Below, one piece after another: positions 45,295 to 57,345 of a DNA stretch of 64,000 nt; the first letter of the stretch is position 1, and each line of letters starts with the position of its first letter. The stretch is from Clitoria ternatea. Lineage: Eukaryota; Streptophyta; Magnoliopsida; Fabales; Fabaceae. The DNA is taken from contig CM075675.1 of the NCBI GenBank assembly GCA_037962975.1, positions 9,946,001-10,010,000 on the forward strand, read 5' to 3'. The notes beneath the pieces are model-generated. The model saw only the letters and a program-made list of their open reading frames with translations, searched no databases and was not told where the DNA came from. The position numbers were made by a program, and so were the translations under genes.

Positions 45295-48200
45295 CTAAAG
45301 CAAATAAAACTGTGAATAGAGATATTCACGAATTTTATAGTAATCTTCACATAGAGGACCCTCAATAACAATTTGCTGTGTACCAGAACCACCACCCTGT
45401 TAGAGAAAAATCATCTTCACATATCAGAATCTTGATAAAGGAAACTGGTTAGTTTCAAGTATTAAAAAAACAATCAATTTTCTAAGAATGTACAAAACTA
45501 ACAAACGTTTAGAACAGGCACTTGCCTTCTGAGTTGCATCCCCAACTTTCCGAAGAGTTACATATTCACCACAACGCAAAGCCCCACCAGCAAATTCCAC
45601 CTGTGAAGGTAATCATGTCATGGTATATATTCAATGTTCCATCAATTATTATTTGTTATCAAGTTCTGGTTGTAGAACAAGTGTAACCAGCATTTTACCA
45701 ATTTTTATCAACTTGAACATGATCAGTTTCTACAATACAGCTATCAGAATTGTTAAAGGTTTCATCCTAAAACCAATTGGTAATAGTTGGAGTGACCCAA
45801 CATGTATTTAAACCATGTGAAATATTATGACGCATGCAATGTGAGACTTCTAACACACCCCCTCCAACAAAGTTTGTCGGACTAGGCAAAAGGTAACTTT
45901 TGATTCATAATGAAAGGGTGACTTTCGGCTTAGAACAATCGAAAAGAATGTTTTAACTTTGATACCATGTTAAAAGTTCCTTCTCAAAACCAATTGGTAA
46001 TAGTCGGAGTGACCCAACAGGTATTTAAACCATACGATATCTTCTAAACTTTTTGTTGACTGCAGAAATCTCTATATGGCCTCAAACAGTCTCTCAGGGC
46101 ATGGTTTGGCAGATTCAGTATTGTGATTCAGGAGTTTGGCATGACCCGAAATGAGGCCGATCACTCTGTCTTCTGTCGTCATCCAGTTGCTAGTTATATT
46201 TACTTGGTGGTTTATGTAGATCACCGACAATGATCATCTTGGCATTATACAGGTAAAGCAACATTTGTTCAAACACTTTCAGACGAAGGACCTTGGCAGA
46301 CTTAAATATTTCTTGGGGATAGAGGTAACACAGTCCAAAAATGGAACGTCATATACCAACTGTAGTATGCAACGGATATTCTGGAAGAAACAACTAAGTT
46401 AAATTCCAAGTCAGTTGATACTCCAATGGATCCTAATGTCAAGCTCCTACCAAATTAGGGGGAGCCTCTTCCGGTTCCTGAATGACACAGACGCTTAGTT
46501 GGCAAGGTGAACTATCTCACTGTTACTCGCCCAGATATCTCATTTGCAGTTAGTGTGGTAAGTCAGTTCATGAACTCTCCTTGTAAGGAACATTGAGATG
46601 TAGTATGTCAAGAAAGATCCTGGAAAAGGCCTGTTATATGAAGATAGAGGACACACTCGAGTTGTGAGATACTCTGATGCTGACTGGGTAGGCTCTCCCA
46701 TTGATAGAAGGTCCACCTCCTTTTGACTCTTGAAAGAGCAAGAGCTCATATGACTCAAATAATTGCTTTGGAAACTTTAGTTTGGAGAGGTTGCACAGAT
46801 GACACTTATCTATGATAACCAGGTCGCTATGCCTATGCCTTAATCCAGTTTTCCATGAAAGAATAAAGCATATTGAAATTGACTGTAATTTTGTTACAGA
46901 AAGTCTTTGTCTGGTGATATATCCACTTGTTTTGTTAGTTCTAATGATCAGTTGATGGATGTTTCACTAAATCTTTAAGGGTCTTCAAATTGATTATATA
47001 TGTAACAAGCTTGATGCATATGATTTATATGCTCCAGCTTGAGGGGGAGTGTTAGAATTATGAAAATATACTAATAGTATATATTAGGATTAAATATATT
47101 GATTTATCTTTCATGTAAAATAGGAAACTGTATGTCTTGTATTTATGTACAAATCCCTATAAAATAGCTCTGTTGTGATCACAACACACGGAATTCATAT
47201 GTTCTCTTATTTCCTCTTTTTCAACAAGAATATTTGCTAGGGAAATGAAATGCAAATTTCTGCATGCATTAACAATTGTAGCAAGGAGGAATCGGCGGTG
47301 ACAATCTACAACTGAACAAGTACCTGAACACCCTTGCTGGAGAGAAACTGCTTGAAATCTGCCAATTTCAAATCACCAACAAGAACAGATTTATGCGGAG
47401 GAGCTGTTCCAGAAACAGGAAGCAGTGAAAGCATGTCATTCTCTGTCTTCCCTACTACAGCATCAACCCAAGCTACTTCATAATCTCCCAGCTGCAGTTG
47501 AATTTATATTCATTATTCAGATGAAAATTCCGCCAATTAGTGGAATAAGGTTTGGAATAAGTACTATAAAATGAAACAGTTTATTCATCTATTATTTACC
47601 TTTTTGAAGAGTACATTGCTCATTAGCTTCTCAGAAAGTTGAACCTATACCCATGAAAGCATGACATGATTACTTTTGATGTATTTTGTAAAGCTGTTAA
47701 TGAAATGTATGAAATTTGACATCATTGTACCTTATAAGCACATAAATCAGAGGTAACATCAATCGTCTCTTCAATTTGGGGGGCATAAACATGAGGACAA
47801 ACATGCTTCAAGCAGTGCTGCTTTAGATGTTCTGTAGCTTCAGCTGACCCATGCACCAAAACCTTATGGAAAAATTAAGTATTCACCATCATGCATGATA
47901 CAAAAACAAGAAATAATGGATAATATGATAGTATTATTAGTTTGTTTGTTCCTTAGAACAATATCAGCATATCTGAGTCAGGTGTACATTAAAGCTAAAT
48001 ACAATGAAAAATACATGCACGGATTTCTTATTATGTTATGCCATATGTATGTCAAATTGATTTAGGTGAATGGTTTCTGACATACAGTTCCTTTATTCCA
48101 AGTTCAGTCTTAGATAGTCTAGGATGATTCTCTCAGTTAAGTAGGCTGTTAGCTTCATCATATTTTGAGTAAACTAACAAATTAGTAGCCGGCCAAAAAA

Positions 48201-51200
48201 CATTAAAACCTGGTCTATATGTTGGAAAGAAACGCCTATTATATTATTCCACAAACTTGTATCATAATTGTTCAACTTCAAACCATGAAATTGCTTTCAA
48301 TGGCGCTACCATTCCCTTACATTACAATATCGAGTTTCTTCAGCTTTTCAACTAATTCCTTGCCGCCACTCAATTGGTCAAAGAATTACTATTGCTTTGC
48401 TCAAGATACTATAGTTTTTAAAGGTGGCAACTGGTAAGATAAGACTACTTAAGAGGCTGTTCCATTCCCCAACAATAATGAACGTCAAATATATTTTTCA
48501 GAAGATTTAATGTACGTCAGTTAACTGAAAAGAACCAGAGATAGATCCATACCAGCTTCAGTGGAGCCACGTGAGATAGAATATTTTTAATTGATCTTCC
48601 ATCTGAACGACCTTCAAAATCCATGTAAACCAACGAACACCTGACTTGCACCTGGACAAATATAATGTCAACATCATTCTATGTAGATTTGGAGATTTAA
48701 GATGCATACAAGTAGTGATAAACACAAGATATGCATCTGCACATCATAACTAAAAGAAACTTCCATGTCCCACAATAATTGTCCCTATCTAATGTGCTTA
48801 GCAGTCAAATTAGGAAGGGTGGATCACAAGAATGCAATCAAATTAAAACGCACAACAAAATTTTGAATTTTAAGAAACCAGGAAAGTGGTTCCAAGTTCC
48901 AAATAACCAAATACATCTATACCCACCTCATTTCCTTTACCGGTGAAAAAAATATGCCCTAGATAAACAGGGAACAAAGACCCAAATCCAATTAAAGAGC
49001 AAATAGAAGGTTGAAGAAAAATTAAGTAGTGCGATTACCATAACTACATGAAAAGCAGAAATATAAGAAAAAACTGGCCATTTTATAATCTCTGTGGGAA
49101 GTTTATAAACTTAATGACATACAAAGTGCAAAATCAGATGAGAGTAAGACAAAACAAAAAAGATTCCACTCAGTTCATCTAATCAATTTTTGAATACTAC
49201 AGCATATATCTAAACACAATTGCATGAATTTAGTACTTGTAAGAAGCAGAAGCACCAACAAAATAAATAGATACTGCTGCTTACAGTCCTTTCATCAGAT
49301 ATGACTTTTGATGGCTTTGTATCAAGTATCAAACTTGCAGCACCTTCATCTAATTTTCCATTTATATCACCTCCTACCTGATAGAAAATAGGAAAAATGA
49401 TAAACATGTATAGATGTCAGCAGAAGTCACCATTCACCAATACCAGGACTTAAAGAGGAAATGCATAATTATATTGAGATTATGAAGTAATGAGGTAGAT
49501 GTCTTAAAGAGGAAACTTACATGCATTGCTGTCTGGTCCATGTCTTCATCCTTAATTACATAATCATCTGGATTTATGACTTCACCAAAATCATCCCACT
49601 CTGATGTATTCTCATAAAAGGGAAACATTGGGGCAACACTAGTTGAAGGAGGAACAAAACCATCAATGAATACATCTCGGTATCCTCCACCTCGCGGACC
49701 AGCTACTGCAAGTGCAAATCAAATCAGTTAAGAAATTGTTTAAAAATTGTAAAACTAATAAAGCATAAATAAATTGTCCAAAAAATTTTCAAGAGATGCA
49801 TGATGGTAGAAAAATTCATATTCCTGATATGTTTATTTGAGGTAAATATGACAGAATTATATTGTATAATGTATACAAATTATGTAGTAATATTGTTGAG
49901 ACCAAGCAGGTGCTAGATGTTAATCATAGACCCACCCAAAATACAATATGTGTATTCTAGGAGAAAGGGGGAAATTGCCAAGGCCAGACTAACTGGTAGC
50001 TAGTCAGTTAGTGTTTGTTTTAGCCAGCTGTAAAATAGGGAGAATCTATAAATAGGAGGGGGAGTGGTTAGAGTTTTTGTTAAGTCAGTTAGGGAGAGTT
50101 TAGGCTCTCTGTGTAGGAGCTGTTGCTCTGGGACATATGTGTAGCAAAATTTGTGTATTCTTGTGCAAGACAATAACAGAATTCTTTCTTTTCTCTCTTT
50201 CTGCTTATCTCTGTTCTGAGTTCTATCAAATATCACATTAGTTAGTTCATGAAATGATTGTATCCCACAATACAATTTTGTTTGACATGTTGAAATACTT
50301 GTTTTGTAACTACTAACTAGGTAAATTAATTTATTCTTTCATTTTGAAACTCAGCATGCATAGAACATACCCAGACTCAAAACTAGTTGAAGACAAACAT
50401 ATCGATTATATAATTGTAGAAATTTTCAACTATACACAACTCAAAATAAGATTGTTAGGCAGAAAAGAATTATTTCAAGAATCTGAAGTGGATAATTCTG
50501 AATACTGAATTATATTTAACAAGAAAACTGCACTGAATTTGTCATATCTTCTACTTAAAGAAAAGGAAACATTTTCAAAAGAATAGCTCCAAAATATAAA
50601 TACTACTCGTACCTTCTGCTGACACATGATTATTGCCAGTATCAATCACCATTGGATCACTAGTATTATCATCAGCCCCATGGGATGCTTTTAATTCTTC
50701 CTCTTTCACAAGACTGGCTTTTAAAGCTTCCTCTTTTTTTATTCGATTCTGCTCTTCTTCATAGGCAATTAGCTCTTCCCCAACCAAAGGAACTCGCTTG
50801 GACACGACCACCTTGACAGCTTTTGGAGGTGGATCAGCTTGAAGCATACGAGCAAGTGTGGCAAACTATGTACCCAAACACATGAGGATCAATTGATACT
50901 TGAAACACAAGATAGCATAGCAACAATCAATTGGAAGCATTTAAGGAAAATAGACCACAGATGAAAAACACTACATGATCTACAATCCTTTTCCCCTTGA
51001 AAAACTAAAACAAAATTTCAAGCATCATTAGCACCAATATAAACTATATTTATTTAATGAAAATAAATTTAAACCAACAATTTGTAAGGCTAACATGAGA
51101 GAAGATACAAAGTTTAAAACACACAATAGTAAAAGACAAAAGACGGAACATCAGCAGTATTTAGACTGGAAAGCAAAAAACACATGTTATGCTAAATAGC

Positions 51201-54200
51201 GGATAGCGTTGCGGGCAAATAGAGGATGTGTTGAGGTTGAAAGGAAAAAACAAGTTATATATACAAATAAAAGCAGAAGAGAACAGGGGACTTTACGAAA
51301 AATAAGTTGTAGTGGACAGTGGTTGCCTTATTTGTTCCCTGATCCCATGAGTGAAAAAAAATGAAAAAAGTCAAGTTTTCAAGTTTCAACCAGAACGAGG
51401 GAATTTACGAAAAACAAGGACATATGAAACAGCTTTGCTTGCTGGAGATGGTGGAACTTTCTGAAGTGGGACTCACTCACCAGAGAAGGTGGCTGGACTG
51501 AAGTTTTCAGGTTTCAACTAGAACATGGTACTTCCAGAAAAACAGGGACCCAAGAAACAGCCTTACAAGTTTGTGCTCGTCAAAGATGGTGAGACTTGCC
51601 GCCAGAGGGGACACGCTCACTGGAGAAGGTGGCTGGACTGAAATTTTCAAGTTTCAACCAAAATAGGGGTTTTACGAAAAACAGGGATAAGAAACAGCCT
51701 TGCGAGAGAAGTTTATGCTCGCCAGAGTTGTGGTGGGACATGTTAGTGGGAGCACTCACCAGAGAAAGTGGCTGGACTGGGTCACCTTGGTCAAAGAAGG
51801 TTACGGAAACAGAGACTGGCAAGTGGCTTACATAACCGTCTAAAACTTTTGAAGTTCATGTATAGCCCCTGCCCCGCAATAGCCAATATTTAATAACAGT
51901 GTGTGTGTGGTTGAAAATTGTGTAAGATGAAGGGAAGACTATTGTAGGGGGATTGTAGAGGTGGTGGAAACCAGTATTGTTTGACCTCAGGTTCCAATCA
52001 ACACTCAAACAACTCACATAAAAGTAATGACTAGAATAAATTAAATGGAAAAACTAATCAAATTTATTTAACAAAATTAAATGTATCTTAAAGTAGTAAG
52101 AGACAATAAAGATAGAGGGAGAGAAGAACCAAAGGTATATTACATATTGCATATAGCTAACGAGTAAACTCAAGCGCTATTCCTAATCCTAATGACCAAC
52201 ACAAGAAGCTCCATTTCAAAGTTTGACTTAGCTACTTTTTGCGTTTATTTCCATAGCAGAATTATCAAAAATGCCTATGAGAAACACCTTGGAAACAACT
52301 TATAACAAGTTAACAACATTACTTTATATTGACATATAAAAGGGGCAGTGTCAAAGTAGGTCATGCATTCACCAGTACATTCAAAAGAGAATACTTTATA
52401 GATAAGTACAGAAATTAGCAACTGCAAACAAAAACACAAACTTATTTATCTCACTATTTAAACCTTTGGTGCCTCAAGAAAAACTAATACAAATGCAACC
52501 AATTATGGCATAACTTCTAAGGAGCATCCCTTGATCAATTGGGTTAGCAGATAAATGTACAAAAACCCTGCTATGAATTATAGTGATTTATCTGAATACT
52601 ATAACTCATAGGTGAATGAAATTTTTCTAAAGAATATACCTGCCCCCTTTCAGTATAAAGAATGAGGTTTTTGACATCATTGGCCCACTCAACAAATATA
52701 TCATGAGAAAAACCCGCTTCCAAACTTGCCATGGATGCTAGAACAACCTACACAACATACATGTGTCAGACTTGGTAAGGAAGTGAATCCAACGAAAAAT
52801 AAGCATACAAATTATTCAACCTTTGGACCCTCTGGAGCATTCTCAAGCTCAGTCTTGTTAATCAGAAGGGTGACATACCTACAGGTACAAGCATTACAAT
52901 CTAGTGTAAGACGCAAGATAACATTAGCAATCATAACGAGAGATTAATGATTTGATATCCTTAACATGTGACAACCTATAGGTTTCTAAAGGTCATTTTT
53001 CACTCATTATTGAACAGAGTCTTCATTTTAGATATCTCAAGAAACTCAAAGTTATTGAATTATTAAGATGCCAAGTAGTAAGAGGGTGTTATAGCATTCC
53101 CAAGAACTAAAAATGATAAATGGATAATTGACACATCATAGGCAGGATTTAACTCAAGGATGATACTACTTACTTCAGAAGAAATATATTTTCACGAGTC
53201 TGTTCAAAAGACTTCGCTATGGAGTCGCTCATCCACTCAAGGAAACTCTTCACATAGTCAATTGTGCTGGATGCAACATATGTAAGAAAGTATATAGGGT
53301 AGTTCAAGTTTTCATCAGCCCAATACTGCAAAAACCAATATCTGATATTAACTCACATATACTGTCAGGGAAAAAGTAAGAAAGAGAGTAGAAGCGCATG
53401 TCCTGTACTGACCGATTCCAACATAAGAATAAGTTCCAACACTCGTCCAGCAGTGTCAACAGGTAGTAATACATTGCCACCTGCCCTTAGAGTCTTCTTT
53501 AAGATATCTAAATAATAAACAAGATATATGATTAGAATAACCAAAGCACATAAATCAATCCTTAACAGTTTTCTTCATTTCATGATCATGACTAAGTGCA
53601 TGCTTGCCTCATATGCGAATGTGCCAGGGCAATAAAAAATATTTCAATTTTCACTTAAATGCAATTTGAGAAAGCAAAAAACAAACAAAAGTCCATCTTA
53701 GTTCTGTCAGACTGTCACAGTGCTGCAGTTACAAGATTAAAAAGTTCGGTATTTTGTTACCTCCAAATTCTTTGTCCTTTTGACGTCTGTAAGGCTGATT
53801 GTTCAAAGCATTGTAAGCGTCAGTTATTAGAACAGCTGGCCGCACAAAAGAACCTAGAACAGTTCCATTCAAATGCCTAATAAAAATTAGATTGATAAGT
53901 AGCTTCCATTTTGCCCTCTAATTATGAGGTCAAATTTAACCATGGCAACAACTACAAGAAATATTTACCTTTCTTTCCTGTGATTAAAATCAACAGCATA
54001 TATGACATCTTCACCATCCTTTGTAATTTTCCATACAGTACCTCCCAGAAGATGTCCAGCAACATGAGGTGCAATCACAATTCCCTCTCCCTTGCCTAGT
54101 GGTGGTTAAAATGCCATTAAAGGTAAAACACAATCAAAATGAGTGGGGATGATAAATGTTGTCAGACATTAACATTGATAGAGAAGATTACATTGGAGGC

Positions 54201-56247
54201 AGGGGTGACCATGCCTTATCTCATATAAGTGCTAATTTTTTTTTATCAAACATGAAACATCAGAAGCTTTAATTTTTAGAAATTGATTAGTGCTCGCTTA
54301 ATCTTGCACTGCCAATCATTTTACTCAAGTATCAGTATAGCATTTTTATTTCTATGACATTGATAAATACTTATGTAGAGTAAATCAGTAAGTTGTTTAG
54401 GTATGGGTGGATACTAGATGGTCCAAAAAACGTAAGAATTTTCTGAAACAAAAATTTTAAACTGTCGGGATACTTTGAATTAGTGGATTCACAATTTCAC
54501 ATGATTACTAAATATTTCTTCACATCACAAATAATGTAAATTCTCAAATTGAATCTTTTTACTCCTTAATAAAATTTTCATATTGCTCATGCAAATATTT
54601 GTAGACACTAGACACCAATGACGAGTGAAGTTGCTTACTTGTTTTCATTCAGGGCCATTTCCATTTACCAAACAAACATGAAAGATGAAGAAAATTTATA
54701 TTTTCACTATATAGCATAGAGTAAAAACAAATTAGACAAACATGCAAATAACCACTTTCACATTGATCCTCCAGGAAGTTACCCTACCTGGCTTTGATTT
54801 TGACAATTAACCTGCTAAAACTTTCAACTTTAACACAAGGCATAATTGTCCTTTCCAACTTGGCCTCCCAAAACAAAGTGCTTTTCCACTTTAGCCCCAA
54901 TATGAGAAATTCCTAGCTTCAAAAGAATTACTACCCACCAAATGAAGGATTATTTGGAGAGACCTATGGGCTATGGATTCCCTATTAGACTTTACGGAAA
55001 TGCCAGCAGAAGTTGAGAATTTTATATTATAATGACAAATAAGAATTCGAACAGGATTATTACAGGTTCAGAAGCTAACCTATATTTGTTATACAGACAA
55101 AGAATGCGAAGGCAAGGGGAAAGAGAGCATGAAGGTAAAAAGGTGAAGTAAAACAAATGCACACCACCATTCAACACTACACACATTCTAACAATTGCTC
55201 AAATTCCTACCTGAGAGATGGTGATTCTGAGAGTATGTTAGCCTTGTTACACTTTGGAAAGCGGAATCAATATCATCCAGTGTGAACAGATCAAACTCCG
55301 AAACTTGCTGCAAAAGAACAAGATACAGCTCAACCTAACCGTCTAGCTAAACACATACATTTTCCAACTCTATTCTATTCAGCTATTAAAGACACAAGCT
55401 CACAGATAACAATGCAATGAGATCCAACAGCCTAAAAAGTATAAACTATGAAGCAAAAATATATATATAAAAAAATCCAATTAACATTAAGACCAAACAA
55501 ACAAGTATGGATTCACCTTTCTTGAGAGGAACTGGTCATACATAGTGAGAAGGCCTAATCTATAAACAGGCTCAGTGGAATAAACCGGCGCGGAGAGTCC
55601 AAGCTGCTTCATGGCATATGGGAGAGCACCAAGGTGAAGTGTATCCGGATGTGAAAGCAACACAGTATCTACAGATGATGCCACCCTACATGCCAACCAT
55701 ACAACCTCAATCACAAACCAAAGGTAACAAGAAAATAGTCAAACACAAACATGCCCAAAACATCAACCCCATTGCCATTCATAAAGTTACAAATTTAAAA
55801 TCATACCAACCACAAAAAACATAAACATGCCTAAAACATAAATTCATTCCCTTGTCAATCATAAAAATGAATTAAATAACACAATGTTTTTCTTCTTCTT
55901 TCTAGTTATAGTGCCTCGACAACAAACAAACAAGGAATGAGCATTGTTTTCCCTCACTACAACCCTGGTGTATCGGTAATCAATAAATTGGAGCTGAAAA
56001 TCACACCATGTAGTGAAGTGATGAAAGGGGGTTGAAATAGAGATACACAGATGAAAGAATCTTTGATGAGTGAGGTGGAGCAGACTGATAAAAGAGACCT
56101 GGAGAGAGGTTGAAGGAGAGAAGGGTCAAAGTGGTCGTTCCAGCCACAGTCGACGAGGAAGTTGAAGCCATCAATGGAGACCAAATAGGATAGAGGATTC
56201 TCATTGTAAACTCCACATAGTGGCGTTACTTGCACTGATGTTCCCAT
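45295..56247 (-). CDS. CPSF100: CPSF100, cleavage and polyadenylation specificity factor 100-kDa subunit
   Basis: Eighteen exons on -: 56247-56099, 55685-55517, 55307-55211, 54095-53969, 53876-53761, 53507-53413, 53325-53174, 52878-52821, 52747-52640, 50865-50613, 49705-49521, 49377-49285, 48651-48553, 47862-47731, 47644-47600, 47491-47324, 45600-45526 and 45396-45295; total 2,223 nt, 740 aa (Arabidopsis CPSF100: 739). It works in the nucleus with CPSF73 in pre-mRNA 3' processing. The fold is metallo-beta-lactamase/beta-CASP, but the zinc motif is replaced by LLSHPDTLHLGAL, so it is a non-catalytic partner. Other landmarks: APHVAGH, RPAVLITDAYNAL, EYVTLRKVG and the C-terminus YLYSQFYLL. The start MGTSVQVTPL is the conserved one; an in-frame ATG at 56298 would add 17 residues. 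Intron 17 has a GC donor; exon 11 has a CAGTAG tandem acceptor. Introns 9, 10 and 16 hold repeats. Confidence 0.96.
45751..46047 (-). mobile_element. TRIM-like miniature LTR retroelement in CPSF100 intron 16
   Basis: Two direct repeats of about 75-105 bp (45751-45855 and 45969-46047) share CCAATTGGTAATAG and GGAGTGACCCAACA and begin TGTTAAA. Between them, read on -, a TGGTATCAAAG primer-binding site directly follows the right repeat and GGAGGGGGTG, a polypurine tract, directly precedes the left one. The internal part is only about 113 bp with no coding. This is the layout of a terminal-repeat retrotransposon in miniature. The right repeat is truncated. Confidence 0.7.
46048..47226 (+). mobile_element. 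5'-truncated copia fragment with 3' LTR in CPSF100 intron 16
   Basis: On +: reverse transcriptase second half (SLYGLKQSLRAWFGRF, YLVVYVDD, KDLGRLKYFLGIEV), then RNase H (VNYLTVTRPDISFAVSVVSQ, YSDADWVGSPIDRRS), with stops and deletions. A TTGAGGGGGAG polypurine tract precedes a 177-bp LTR at 47050-47226 (TGTTAGAATT...TTTTTCAACA). It is antisense to CPSF100, between exons 17 and 16. The 5' half and 5' LTR are missing. Confidence 0.88.
49894..50228 (+). mobile_element. Solo LTR in CPSF100 intron 10
   Basis: 335 bp, TGTTGAGACC...TTCTATCA, flanked by perfect AATAT duplications (49889-49893 and 50229-50233). A CTATAAATAGG TATA box at about 50046 indicates + orientation, antisense to the gene. Probably copia-type by its size. 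Confidence 0.88.
51364..51780 (+). repeat. 138-bp minisatellite, three copies, in CPSF100 intron 9
   Basis: Units starting at about 51364, 51500 and 51641 each run from TTTTCAAGTTTCAACC through ACGAAAAACA and AAACAGC to GAGAAGGTGGCTGGACTG. Copies differ at 15-25 percent of positions by eye, so the array is not recent. Confidence 0.85.
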
Positions 56248-56821
56248 CTTGTGCTTCCTCTCACACACACACAAAACACTTTTGTGTATATATCTCAAAA
56301 ACCAGAAAGGGGTTTATGTGGCGATAGTGAGAGGGAAAGGGGAAGGAGGGAGGCAGGTATATGCCAATAGAAAAAGAGTTATTGGGTGTTTTTTAAATTT
56401 TTATTTTTGGATTTTAATTATTATTTGTATAAACAATTATTACAGCAGAAAAATTTTAAATAATCATTTAATAATTCAATGGCCAACATGGACTACTAAT
56501 ACAAGGGTGTTCTTGAGTTAAGAACACATATTGAGATTGTAGAAAAAGATTTTAATTTGATTATTAGTAAACACTCTTATCAAAAAAGAGTAAGCATATG
56601 TGAATAAGCCCACAAACAAAATTATTTTGAAAAAGAAACATATTTGTTAATACTAAAATTAACAATAAAGACTCCAATGTAAAAATATACTAGTAAGTAA
56701 CTCATGCATATGCAGGGTGAAATTAGAGTTGTGATAAATAATTCTCATGCTACATATGGAGTATAACTTGTTTTTAAAATTTTAACCTGGACCTAATATT
56801 GGCTCAGACCCATGAAGATCA
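56248..56821 (-). promoter_or_regulatory. CPSF100 5' UTR and promoter region
   Basis: Directly upstream of the start codon, on the - strand, is GT-rich then CT/GA-rich sequence (56262-56360), typical of housekeeping plant 5' UTRs. No TATA box is assigned. The rest is AT-rich up to the gypsy remnant. Confidence 0.4.
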
Positions 56822-57345
56822 TGTTGGTATGATGAGCACATCCAATATACCGCAAAGCTAATAACCGGTATGAATATTACCCACACGAGGAAGTTCCCTG
56901 CGAGGCCCCCACATCAGGATCCAGTTGGTCAGATGTCAAACAAAGGTCGAGGGACGATTGAGGACATACCAGCCACAAGACCTGTAGACGCTTGTGTTAG
57001 CTTTCTTCGTACTTTACGGAAAGATACTAACACAGACCATATAAGACTCAACCATCACCTAACTTTATAAATACCTTGCATTTACTATAATTAAGGTATG
57101 TTCACCAACCTATCAGTATTAGTTACCCGATATTAACTTAAGCGTTGAAGTGTCCTTGCAGGTATCACTCTATTTCACCCTACAACGCAAAATGCTAATG
57201 TTGTTAGACTAGAAACACCAAGACCTTGAGATCCTCATTAAACTTAAGGATATAAAACCAGATTCTCACTTAACCAATGTAAGACTTAGAACCTAAAAAA
57301 ACTGTTATTGATACCAAAGTTTATCCTTCTATACCAAACAGAATA
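56822..57345 (+). repeat. LTR of a degenerate gypsy element
   Basis: Begins TGTTGGTATGATGAGC and carries a TATA box (CTTTATAAATACC, about 57063). It ends just before TTGTCACGCTCAGTGGGAC, which aligns with the primer-binding region of the younger gypsy element at 62413. The borders are estimated. Confidence 0.6.

Noticed and set aside
53659..53880. 73-aa + strand ORF
   Set aside because: Antisense to CPSF100 exon 5.
56249..56298. Upstream in-frame ATG of CPSF100 at 56298
   Set aside because: The family start MGTSVQVTPL is conserved; the 17 extra residues are not.
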